51,325 nt of DNA from Tannerellaceae bacterium (lineage in GTDB: Bacteria > Bacteroidota > Bacteroidia > Bacteroidales > Tannerellaceae), in the NCBI GenBank assembly GCA_031280645.1, contig JAITGL010000052.1, positions 1-51,325 on the forward strand. Direction: 5' to 3'. Within the stretch, counting starts at the first letter, position 1, and each line of letters opens with the position of its first letter. A model generated the notes under the pieces. The model made no database searches, was not told the DNA's origin, and saw nothing but the letters and a program-made list of their open reading frames with translations. The translations under genes and the position numbers were made by a program. Shown here piece by piece: positions 44,054 through 51,325 of this stretch.

Positions 44054-44806
44054 ATGTTGAATATAAAAAACCTGCACGTTTCCATCAACGGAAAAAAAAT
44101 ACTTAAAGGAGTTGATCTTTCCGTAAGCAAAGGAAAAGTTCACGCAGTTATGGGCCCAAACGGATCGGGCAAAAGTACTCTAAGCAACGTATTAGTCGGG
44201 CATCCGGGATACGAAGTAACAAAAGGAAGCATCGTTTTCAACGGTAAAAACCTCATGGATCTTTCACCTGAAGATCGCAGCCGGGAAGGCTTGTTCCTTA
44301 GTTTTCAATATCCGGTTGAAATACCCGGAGTAAGCATGGTAAGCTTTATGAGAGCCGCCATAAATGAACATCGCAAATACAGAGGACTGGAGCCCATATC
44401 GGCAACCGGATTCCTCAAGCTCATGCGCGAAAAGCAAGCTTTCGTTGAATTGGACAGTAAGTTAACCGGACGGAGCGTTAACGAAGGATTTTCCGGCGGT
44501 GAAAAGAAGCGTAACGAAATATTCCAGATGGCAATGCTTGAGCCATCTCTCGCCATTCTCGATGAAACCGATAGCGGACTCGACATTGACGCTCTGCGCA
44601 TTGTTGCCGCAGGTGTTAACAAATTACGAACCGCTGATAACTCAATGATCGTTATCACACACTACCAGCGGCTACTCCACTATCTAAAGCCCGACGTAGT
44701 ACACGTTTTGTATAATGGAAGGATAATAAAAACGGCAGGCCCCGAACTTGCTCTTGAACTTGAGGCCAAAGGCTACGACTGGATTAAGGAAGAAACAGGA
44801 GAATAG
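44054..44806 (+). CDS. sufC: Fe-S cluster assembly ATPase SufC
   Basis: The ABC-type ATPase of the SufBCD iron-sulfur scaffold, cytoplasmic. 250 residues with Walker A GPNGSGKSTLSNVL, the Suf-specific LFLSFQYPVEIPGVSM, the signature FSGGEKKRNEIFQM and Walker B LAILDETDSGLDIDAL. The gene directly follows a consensus promoter. sufD follows 8 bp later. The usual upstream neighbour sufB is not in the window. Confidence 0.96.
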   Translation: MLNIKNLHVSINGKKILKGVDLSVSKGKVHAVMGPNGSGKSTLSNVLVGHPGYEVTKGSIVFNGKNLMDLSPEDRSREGLFLSFQYPVEIPGVSMVSFMRAAINEHRKYRGLEPISATGFLKLMREKQAFVELDSKLTGRSVNEGFSGGEKKRNEIFQMAMLEPSLAILDETDSGLDIDALRIVAAGVNKLRTADNSMIVITHYQRLLHYLKPDVVHVLYNGRIIKTAGPELALELEAKGYDWIKEETGE

Positions 44807-44814
44807 AGCAAAGC

Positions 44815-46155
44815 ATGAAAACCGAGCAAGAATATATCGACCTTTTCACCCACAACGAAAGCCTTATAGCCCAACATTCCTCCACGCTGATGAATACGCA
44901 TCGCCCGGAGGCATTTGCCTCCTTCAAACGCTTGGGCTTCCCTCCGGCGAGAAGCGAAGATTATAGCTGTACCGACGTTGTAAAGGCATTTTCACCCAAC
45001 TTTGGCCTAAACATTAATCAAATCAACATACCCGTAAATCCCTACAATGTATTCCGCTGCAATGTTCCGCATTTAAGCTCCGCGCTATATTTCACCATAA
45101 ACGATTCCTTTTACAGCCAGCAGCAGCCGGAGGAAGAACTACCTCCAGGCGTTTTCATCGGAAGTCTGCGAGAGTTTACAGATAAACATCCGGACATTGC
45201 AAAGCGATATTACGGACAAAACGCGCTATCCGGTCACAACGGTATTATCGCCCTGAACTCAATGTTCGCTCAAGACGGATTTGCCGTTTATATTCCCAAA
45301 GGAACGGTTGTAGATCTTCCCATACAGCTTATTCACATCAACAGGAGCGATGTTGATACAATGTCGAACCGTCGCACTCTTGTTATAATGGAAGAGCGAT
45401 CGGAAGTCAAGCTATTGGTATGTACGCATAGCGTAGACCCGGTGCGCTTCCTTTCAAACGAAGTTGTCGAGATTTTTGCCGGCGAAGGCGCGCATCTTGA
45501 CTATTACGACCTTGAAGAATCATCAGAAAATACAACCCGCTTCACTTCGCTTTATGCCACACAGGAAGCCTCCAGCAACGTTTCTATGAACAGCATAACA
45601 TTGAACAACGGCTTGTCGCGAAACAATTATCATGTAAGCCTGAACGGTGAATACGCCGAATCAAATCTTGGCGGACTATCTATTCTCGACGGACGGCAAC
45701 AGGTAGACACTTTTGCCCGCGTAACTCATGCCGCTCCTCGCTGCAACAGCAACGAGCTTTTCAAAAATGTACTGAACGGACGCTCAACAGCCGTTTTCCA
45801 AGGCAAAGTACTCGTAAAGGAAGGCGCATTCAAAACGTCGGCATCGCAGGTAAATCGAAATCTTTGCTCAACGCGCGAAGCTCGTGTTTACGGCAAGCCG
45901 CAACTTGAAATCTACGCCGACGATGTAAAATGCTCTCATGGCATGACCACCGGCCAATTAGATGAAAACGTGTTATTCTATCTCCAAAGCCGAGGCATTC
46001 CCCGAAGCGAAGCACGCACATTGTTAAGCATCGCCTTCACCGCCGATGTTTTAGATAATATCCGCATCGACGGACTCAAAGATCGTCTATATACTTTGAT
46101 CCAAAAGCGTTTTCGCGGCGAACTCGTTCATTGCGCCGGATGCGGCGCGAACTAA
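44815..46155 (+). CDS. sufD: Fe-S cluster assembly protein SufD
   Basis: Partner of SufB and SufC in the scaffold complex. 446 residues: helical N-terminus (SFKRLGFPPARSEDYSCTDV), beta-helix core with GVFIGSLREF and YIPKGTVVDLPIQLIHINRS, and the C-terminal SufB/D block VLVKEGAFKTSASQVNRNL, then AEDDVKCSHG-like IYADDVKCSHGMTTGQLDEN and LLSIAFTADVLDNI. It ends in VHCAGCGAN; SufD proteins often end in such a Cys pair. The start is shorter and more helical than SufB, so SufD is the better call. Confidence 0.94.
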   Translation: MKTEQEYIDLFTHNESLIAQHSSTLMNTHRPEAFASFKRLGFPPARSEDYSCTDVVKAFSPNFGLNINQINIPVNPYNVFRCNVPHLSSALYFTINDSFYSQQQPEEELPPGVFIGSLREFTDKHPDIAKRYYGQNALSGHNGIIALNSMFAQDGFAVYIPKGTVVDLPIQLIHINRSDVDTMSNRRTLVIMEERSEVKLLVCTHSVDPVRFLSNEVVEIFAGEGAHLDYYDLEESSENTTRFTSLYATQEASSNVSMNSITLNNGLSRNNYHVSLNGEYAESNLGGLSILDGRQQVDTFARVTHAAPRCNSNELFKNVLNGRSTAVFQGKVLVKEGAFKTSASQVNRNLCSTREARVYGKPQLEIYADDVKCSHGMTTGQLDENVLFYLQSRGIPRSEARTLLSIAFTADVLDNIRIDGLKDRLYTLIQKRFRGELVHCAGCGAN

Positions 46156-46164
46156 GATTCCTGC

Positions 46165-47391
46165 ATGAATTATTACGTACATACTTTCCAAAACGGTCTC
46201 CGCGCCATTCATCTGCCGTTAGATTCGCCCGTATCTTACTGCGGATTCGGAATAAAAGCCGGAGCGCGTAATGAAAATGCAGATGAGTTTGGCTTAGCGC
46301 ACTTTGTTGAGCATATGCTTTTTAAAGGAACTCAGAAAAGAAAAGCCTGGCATATTCTTAATCGAATGGAAAACGTAGGGGGCGAGCTTAACGCTTTTAC
46401 ATCAAAGGAAGAAACCTTCGTTTATTCCGTATTCCCGGCAGAATATTTCCAGCGCGCACTAGAGTTACTTATCGACATTGTTTTCAATTCAAAGTTTCCT
46501 CAAAATGAAATAGAGAAAGAAACAGAGGTCATCCTCGACGAAATTAATTCATACAAGGATAGCCCATCCGAACTTATTTTTGATGAATTTGAAAACATCC
46601 TCTTCCGCAATCACGCCCTCGGTCATAACATACTCGGCGATGAAAGCTCGCTTACACGCTTCAATACCGAATTAGCCGCATCTTTCACCCGCTGCTGGTA
46701 TCTTCCGGGCAATATGATTTTCTTCTCAATGGGGAATATACCATTTAGCCGCATAATACGAATGTTAGACAATGTTCCTGACAGAACGGACGTGTCGGCG
46801 CCGCTTTTCCAAAAGCTTCCACCGGAAAGATTCGCCGGAGGATACGAGCGAATTAATCGCAATACCCATCAAGCTCATGTAATAATCGGCGGACGTTCGT
46901 ACGGCATGTTTGAGAGCAGCCAAAAACGCGCGCCTCTCCTCCTGTTAAACAATCTGCTTGGCGGGCCGGGAATGAACAGCCGTCTAAACCTTAGCCTAAG
47001 AGAAAAAAACGGCTTGGCATATACCGTAGAATCCAGCGTCGCAACTTATACCGACACCGGCATGGCTTCAATCTATTTCGGCACACACGCAAAATCCGTT
47101 GAACGAGCCGTTGGTTTAGTCAGGAAAGAATTGGAAGTATTACGTTCCGGCAAATTAACGGCCCTGCAATTATCTGCCATAAAAAAACAGTTTACAGGAC
47201 AAATGCTCGTTGGAATGGAAAATCGAGAAAGCCTTTTCCTCCATGCAGGCAAACATTTCCTCCATCACAACCGATATTACACCCTTGCCGAAAGGATCAG
47301 CGGTATAGAAAAAGTAACCGGAGAAGAAATCCTTGCCGCAGCAAACGAGATTTTCTCCCCCGGTGATCTTTTTACGCTGGTGTACGAATAA
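46165..47391 (+). CDS. M16 family zinc metallopeptidase
   Basis: A 408-residue pitrilysin-type peptidase. The inverted zinc motif is HFVEH (H46, E49, H50), in EFGLAHFVEHMLFKGTQKRK, and ILDEINSYKDSPSE supplies the distal glutamate region. ENVGGELNAFTSKEETFVY is typical of the processing-peptidase subgroup. The C-terminal half (LNNLLGGPGMNSRLNLSLRE) is the inactive partner domain. No signal peptide is visible. It starts 9 bp after sufD and appears co-transcribed, where sufS would often stand. The substrate is unknown. Confidence 0.93.
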   Translation: MNYYVHTFQNGLRAIHLPLDSPVSYCGFGIKAGARNENADEFGLAHFVEHMLFKGTQKRKAWHILNRMENVGGELNAFTSKEETFVYSVFPAEYFQRALELLIDIVFNSKFPQNEIEKETEVILDEINSYKDSPSELIFDEFENILFRNHALGHNILGDESSLTRFNTELAASFTRCWYLPGNMIFFSMGNIPFSRIIRMLDNVPDRTDVSAPLFQKLPPERFAGGYERINRNTHQAHVIIGGRSYGMFESSQKRAPLLLLNNLLGGPGMNSRLNLSLREKNGLAYTVESSVATYTDTGMASIYFGTHAKSVERAVGLVRKELEVLRSGKLTALQLSAIKKQFTGQMLVGMENRESLFLHAGKHFLHHNRYYTLAERISGIEKVTGEEILAAANEIFSPGDLFTLVYE

Positions 47392-48240
47392 TCAAATATA
47401 ATCGCAAACAGCTTTGAAATATCCTATTGACTCGGCTATCCCGATGAAAGGATCTTTCATGTCCTTTTCATATTCCAGACTACACGACCCGGTATAATTA
47501 ACCTGCCTCAAAGCCTTCACAAAGGAAGGGAAGTCGATCAAACCGCGCCCAAACTCAATAGATCGCCCGGCTTTAGTCGAATCGGTCACATCCTTAATAT
47601 GAATGTCAAAAACACGGGAATGATACTTGAGCAGGTCGGCCACAGGGTCGCAGCCGTTACGCAAATCATGACCGATGTCGAGGCACATTCCCATGCGAGC
47701 ATCCAAATTTTTCGTATTTTCCCATACATCCGTTGCATCAGGATAAGTTTTAATGTCAGGACCATGCAGATGAATGGCTATACGGAAATCATATGCCTTG
47801 ACTTTTTTATCGACATACGGAAGCAACTCGTAATTCGGCACAGCAACGATCAATTTAACGCCAACTCGCTTTGCATATTCAAACGCATTATCAACATCGG
47901 CTTCGCTTCTCATATAAATTGGCCCAACAGCGTAGCCCGTCACATTAAAAGATGCGCATTTATCGTGAAACGCTTTGATTTGCTCCTCGTTGCTGTTTAG
48001 AGGAAGATGAAAATCCTTGATGCACAAATAGCGAACATCAAGCCTTTGCATCGTTTTCAACGTTGTGTCCAAATCAAAATTAACGAATGTATAACCTGCC
48101 ATTCCAATCATAAACGGATTTTTCTGCGTCGGTGATTTCGCGTTAATAGTATCAGGCATAGCATTCAGTAACGGTGCAGCTCCTATTGCAAGCGCTCCGC
48201 CTAATCCCTTTTTAAAAAATGTTCTTCTGTTCTGTTTCAT
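47392..48240 (-). CDS. Exported sugar phosphate isomerase/epimerase-like TIM-barrel protein
   Basis: A 282-residue protein starting at the ATG at 48240 (MKQNRRTFFKKGLGGALAIG); the longer frame to 48282 begins inside the promoter. The RRTFFKKG start is twin-arginine-like. The rest is an AP-endonuclease-2/xylose isomerase-like barrel: GMAGYTFVNFDLDTTLKTMQ, HLHGPDIKTYPDATDVWENT, GMCLDIGHDLRNGCDPV, FDIHIKDVTDS and SLEYEKDMKDP, which contain the expected acidic and His metal ligands. Such proteins act on sugars or inositol derivatives; the substrate is unknown. It converges with the M16 gene (stops adjacent). Confidence 0.88.
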   Translation of the reverse strand: MKQNRRTFFKKGLGGALAIGAAPLLNAMPDTINAKSPTQKNPFMIGMAGYTFVNFDLDTTLKTMQRLDVRYLCIKDFHLPLNSNEEQIKAFHDKCASFNVTGYAVGPIYMRSEADVDNAFEYAKRVGVKLIVAVPNYELLPYVDKKVKAYDFRIAIHLHGPDIKTYPDATDVWENTKNLDARMGMCLDIGHDLRNGCDPVADLLKYHSRVFDIHIKDVTDSTKAGRSIEFGRGLIDFPSFVKALRQVNYTGSCSLEYEKDMKDPFIGIAESIGYFKAVCDYI

Positions 48241-48279
48241 AATCTGTGAATAAAAAATTAGTATTTCGTTGACTTTGCG

Positions 48280-48287
48280 CAAATATA
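48280..48287 (-). promoter_or_regulatory. -7 element for the TIM-barrel gene
   Basis: TATATTTG on the minus strand fits TAnnTTTG, 39 bp before the ATG at 48240. It excludes the longer start at 48282. Confidence 0.5.
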
Positions 48288-48358
48288 CATTATTTTATTC
48301 GGAACTCTTTCCCGCAATAAGTTTCTCAATCTCCAATGATTTCAGATTTTCCTTGTCT

Positions 48359-48452
48359 GAGACCTCGGATTTCCAGCCGGAATTTCCTTGAAGCCTTCGG
48401 AGACCTCGGATTCCTTGCCGGGATTTCCGGGAGACTTTCCGAGACCTCGGAT
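48359..48452 (+). repeat. Repeat C: 41-bp imperfect tandem repeat
   Basis: GAGACCTCGGAT recurs at 48359, 48400 and 48441, both steps 41 bp. The first two units also share a second block, GCCGGAATTTCC versus GCCGGGATTTCC. About 2.3 units are recognisable, and a decayed one may precede (CAGATTTTCC at 48343). It lies between the divergent TIM-barrel gene and murF, just upstream of the murF -7 box. Confidence 0.7.
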
Positions 48453-48488
48453 AACTTTCAAAAAACAGCGGCAAGAAGCAGTAAATGT

Positions 48489-48496
48489 TATCTTTG
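48489..48496 (+). promoter_or_regulatory. -7 element for murF
   Basis: TATCTTTG fits TAnnTTTG, 22 bp before the murF start. There is no TTTG at -33. Confidence 0.5.
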
Positions 48497-48518
48497 ATCA
48501 TCATTAAACTATTTAAAT

Positions 48519-49805
48519 ATGGATATTTCAGAATTATACAACTTATTTCTCCATTCCACCGGCGTTTCGATAGACAGCAGAAACGTTTCACAAGGCTCGT
48601 TGTTTTTTGCACTGAAGGGTGCAACTTTCAACGGCAACAAATTTGCCGCTCAGGCTTTAGCCAATGGAGCTTCTTACGCGGTGATTGATGATCAGGCATT
48701 TTTATTGGATAACGGTAGAACCGTTTTGATGGATAACGCTCTCGTTAGTTTGCAGTCGTTAGCCTCTTTGCATCGCCAACAATTGCAAACTCCGCTAATT
48801 GGCATTACCGGAACCAACGGAAAAACCACTACCAAGGAACTCATTGCAACCGTGCTTTCCTCTAAATTCACAACGCTGCATACCTTGGGAAATTACAACA
48901 ATCAGATAGGCCTGCCGCTTACTCTCCTCAGGCTAACAAGAGAACACCAAGTTGCAGTCGTTGAAATGGGGGCAAGCCGTCCCGGCGATATTCGAGAGTT
49001 AGCCGCAATAGCACAACCTAATTTCGGAATCATCACCAACGTTGGTCGCGCACATCTTGAGGGCTTCGGATCATTTGCAAATTTGGTGCAAACCAAAGGA
49101 GAGCTTTTCGATTTTATACGTAATACTCAAGGCATTGTTTTTCTAAAAAAGGAAAATGAAATAATCAGGGAGCTTGCCGAAGGAATAAAGCAAGTTACTT
49201 ACAGCGTCGGATCAGATGCCTTCGTATCAGGCAATATAATCGACAGCGACCCAACGCTCCGCTTTTGCTGGAAAAAAAATGGCGAGAGGCATACGGTGGA
49301 AACGCAACTTGTGGGCAACTATAATATCGACAATGTGATGGCGGCCGTTGCCATTGGGAGCTATTTCGGCCTTTCTTCCGACGATATCAACAGAGCCATA
49401 GCCGCCTACCGTCCTTCGAATCATCGCTCGCAACTCGTTGCAACGCCGCATAATCGTCTTATCGTCGACGCCTACAATGCTAATCCCGACAGCATGAGGG
49501 CTGCAATTCAAAATTTTCGACAAATGAAAGCTTCGCCCAAGGCAATAATTTTAGGAGATATGAAAGAGCTGGGAGAATCGGCCGTCGTATTGCACGAAGA
49601 AATAGCTACCGCAGCATCCGAAGCCAAATTCGATAAAGTATTCCTATGCGGCGAATTATTCAGACAAACAAGCTTCGGATTTCCCACTTTTCCAGAAACA
49701 ACCGATCTTATCGCTCATCTAAAAGCCCATCCGCTGCAAGGATATTGCATACTGCTAAAAGCGTCGCACAGTATGGGCTTTGAAAGGATAATAGAAGTGT
49801 TATAG
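48519..49805 (+). CDS. murF: UDP-N-acetylmuramoyl-tripeptide--D-alanyl-D-alanine ligase
   Basis: Adds D-Ala-D-Ala to the UDP-MurNAc-tripeptide, the last cytoplasmic step of the peptidoglycan precursor. 428 residues. SIDSRNVSQGSLFFALKGAT is the N-terminal substrate region; GITGTNGKTTTKELIA (95-110) is the ATP loop with K102; VVEMGASRPGDIRELAAIAQ, IITNVGRAHLEGFGS, and DAYNANPDSMRAAI are the other Mur ligase signatures. Length is normal. It stands alone, convergent with the TPR gene. Confidence 0.95.
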   Translation: MDISELYNLFLHSTGVSIDSRNVSQGSLFFALKGATFNGNKFAAQALANGASYAVIDDQAFLLDNGRTVLMDNALVSLQSLASLHRQQLQTPLIGITGTNGKTTTKELIATVLSSKFTTLHTLGNYNNQIGLPLTLLRLTREHQVAVVEMGASRPGDIRELAAIAQPNFGIITNVGRAHLEGFGSFANLVQTKGELFDFIRNTQGIVFLKKENEIIRELAEGIKQVTYSVGSDAFVSGNIIDSDPTLRFCWKKNGERHTVETQLVGNYNIDNVMAAVAIGSYFGLSSDDINRAIAAYRPSNHRSQLVATPHNRLIVDAYNANPDSMRAAIQNFRQMKASPKAIILGDMKELGESAVVLHEEIATAASEAKFDKVFLCGELFRQTSFGFPTFPETTDLIAHLKAHPLQGYCILLKASHSMGFERIIEVL

Positions 49806-49807
49806 AG

Positions 49808-50644
49808 TTAGCGAGAAATGCGGAGGAGCTTGTCGATCATTTGGGCGTCATAACCCATTTCTTTCGCCTTCAAAAAATCTTTTGTTGCCGACGATCGCTC
49901 ATGCTGAGCAAGTTTTACCCTTCCTCTGAGAACAAAAAGTTCGGCATCGGGAACGGTTTCCAAAAATAATCGGTTTACATCGGCCATTGCTCGTCCGTTT
50001 TTGTTCATAAAAATATAGAGTTCGGCGCGACCTTTGTAGAGTTGCCATTCGCGCGGCATTTTCTCGATAAGATAGTTGTAGATACGTTCACTTTCATCGT
50101 AATTGCCTCGCATTTTATCAAGCACTGCATAGCCAAGGCGACCATAGAAAGTGGCTTCGTTTAGCTCAAGAATCTTATTGAAATCATATTCTGCCCACAG
50201 GAAATTTTTCTTCTGTACATGGATCATACCACGGTTGTAGAGAGCGTCTTGATTGGTAGAATCGCGAAGAAGAAGCAGATTGTAATCGTTTAAAGCCTTA
50301 TCGGACTCCTTCATTTCTATGTATAACGTCGCCCTGTTTGCCAGAATCATAGTATTTTGCGGATCACGATTCAAAGCCGTAGTATAAGAGAGGAGGGCCT
50401 CTTCAAGCTTTCCTTGCCGACGTTGAATAGTACCAAGATTGGTGAGCAAAGCATAGTTGCCGGGGTTGGCCGGCTCCATTCGCAAGGCTTCTTTCAAGCT
50501 CATTTCGGCAGCGAATAAATCGTCTTTCTCAAGATAATCATAGCTTTTGGCAACAAACTCTTCATAGGTTTGAGCATATAATGATCCTCCCCAAAAGAGG
50601 AGGATCATTAAGAGTACAAATGTTTGAAGTTTAAAAACTCCCAT
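49808..50644 (-). CDS. Exported TPR-repeat protein
   Basis: A 278-residue protein with signal peptide (MGVFKLQTFVLLMILLFWGG, cleaved near SLYA). It consists of about six tetratricopeptide repeats, such as NYALLTNLGTIQRRQGKLEE, SYTTALNRDPQNTMILANRA and DALYNRGMIHVQKKNFLWAE. TPR proteins hold complexes together; the partner is not readable. It starts 3 bp after the glutamate synthase small subunit gene stop on the same strand and may be co-transcribed. Confidence 0.88.
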   Translation of the reverse strand: MGVFKLQTFVLLMILLFWGGSLYAQTYEEFVAKSYDYLEKDDLFAAEMSLKEALRMEPANPGNYALLTNLGTIQRRQGKLEEALLSYTTALNRDPQNTMILANRATLYIEMKESDKALNDYNLLLLRDSTNQDALYNRGMIHVQKKNFLWAEYDFNKILELNEATFYGRLGYAVLDKMRGNYDESERIYNYLIEKMPREWQLYKGRAELYIFMNKNGRAMADVNRLFLETVPDAELFVLRGRVKLAQHERSSATKDFLKAKEMGYDAQMIDKLLRISR

Positions 50645-50647
50645 AGC

Positions 50648-51325
50648 CTATTTTCCGAAAGCCTCATTCATTGCCGCGGCTGCCCGTCGCCCGTCGCCCA
50701 TTGCGAGAATAACAGTAGCGCCACCTCTAACAATATCGCCGCCTGCATATACATCGCTCAGGGCAGAGCGCATAGTTGATTCGTCAACCACTATCGTACC
50801 CCATTTTGTCACCTCCAAACCTTTGAAGGAACTCGGGATAAGAGGATTCGGCGAAACTCCAACGCTAACGATAACTTCGTCGATTTCGATCGTCTCAATA
50901 GCGCCATCAATAGGCGCCGGACGACGGCGACCGGATGCATCCGGCTCCCCGAGAGCCATCTTTTGAAGTCGCATACGACAAACACGGCCGCTTTCATCGC
51001 CAACGTACTCAAGCGGGTTATGAAGAGTAAGAAATTCGATGCCTTCCTCTTTTGCATGTTTGACCTCCTCAATTCGGGCCGGCATCTCTTCCTCGCTACG
51101 GCGATAAACAATCATTGCCCGCTCGGCGCCAAGTCGGCGAGCCGTGCGAACCGAATCCATTGCAGTATTACCGCCACCGATAACGGCCACTTTCTTACCG
51201 ATAAATACGGGAGTATCGCTGCTCTCGCCGGCCGCATCCATCAGGTTTACGCGAGTCAAATATTCGTTAGACGACATTACTCCGATAAGGCTCTCGCCAG
51301 GAATATTCATGAAGTTTGGCAATCC
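50648..51325 (-). CDS. gltD: Glutamate synthase (NADPH) small subunit (partial, 5' end outside window)
   Basis: The C-terminal 225 residues of an NADPH-binding flavoprotein of the GltD/SudA group; the reading frame continues across the right edge. Visible are GLPNFMNIPGE at the edge, the NADPH-binding loop KVAVIGGGNTAMDSVRTARR, VYRRSEEEMPARIEEVKHAK, and the FAD-binding end YAGGDIVRGGATVILAMGDG followed by RRAAAAMNE. The oxidoreductase donates electrons for glutamate formation or, as NfnA/SudA, in other complexes; the large subunit is not in the window, so the name is by family. Confidence 0.85.
   Translation of the reverse strand, partial: GLPNFMNIPGESLIGVMSSNEYLTRVNLMDAAGESSDTPVFIGKKVAVIGGGNTAMDSVRTARRLGAERAMIVYRRSEEEMPARIEEVKHAKEEGIEFLTLHNPLEYVGDESGRVCRMRLQKMALGEPDASGRRRPAPIDGAIETIEIDEVIVSVGVSPNPLIPSSFKGLEVTKWGTIVVDESTMRSALSDVYAGGDIVRGGATVILAMGDGRRAAAAMNEAFGK

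Overview
The window comes from a member of the Bacteroidetes, most likely order Bacteroidales. The support is a set of lineage-typical families (DUF4924, a Wzi-type capsule protein, DUF5683, DUF6249, a BACON-like lipoprotein, a BspA-type leucine-rich-repeat protein with a Por/type IX-like C-terminal domain), methylmalonyl-CoA mutase as separate mutA and mutB genes, and promoters that repeatedly carry the Bacteroidetes -7 element TAnnTTTG, often with TTTG about 19 bp upstream. Nothing is a phage, plasmid or insertion sequence. It reads as ordinary chromosome interrupted by unusual intergenic repeat arrays.

Layout. 1-7.5 kb (minus strand): 3' part-less rfbD, a DUF4924 gene, tRNA-Leu(TAG), an LptD-like outer-membrane protein, a YgjP-type metalloprotease, a long-chain acyl-CoA ligase, a YccF protein and a 56-residue membrane protein. 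8-12 kb: an AGCS amino-acid/sodium symporter with plsC (plus), then a Wzi-like beta-barrel (minus). 12-12.5 kb: repeat array A1. 12.6-16.7 kb: mutB and mutA (minus). 17-18.2 kb: a hypothetical gene and repeat array B1. 18.3-22 kb (plus): lipoprotein, grpE-dnaJ, M64 peptidase. 22-28 kb: ECF sigma factor with a membrane partner, DUF6249 protein, CBM9-like protein, then an unusual run pfkA - FecCD permease - ABC ATPase - LysE exporter. 28-31.1 kb: the large BspA-like protein. 31.2-31.7 kb: array A2. 32-35 kb: MalY-type aminotransferase, SlyD-like isomerase, aroC. 35-42.8 kb: parA-parB-DUF5683-mltD-rel-dusB and a small CMD-family protein. 43.1-43.4 kb: array B2. 44-47.4 kb: sufC-sufD-M16 peptidase. 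47.4-51.3 kb: a Tat-type sugar isomerase-like protein, small repeat C, murF, a TPR protein and the C-terminal part of a glutamate synthase small subunit.

Most striking are four helically phased palindrome arrays. A1 and A2 each have 12 clear 14-bp cores (TTTKAAC/CTTCAAA-type) at 42-bp spacing. When one array is reversed, the order of core variants matches position by position although the 28-bp spacers have diverged. B1 and B2 have 13 and 10 GTAGCTACC cores at exactly 21-bp spacing, each preceded at the same 53-bp distance by a shared 50-bp leader (41/50 identical), again in opposite orientations. Both periods are whole numbers of helical turns (2 or 4), so all cores face the same side of the DNA. 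They sit only between genes. They behave like two families of dispersed, structured, non-coding elements, perhaps platforms for a dimeric DNA-binding protein; their function is not determinable from sequence alone.
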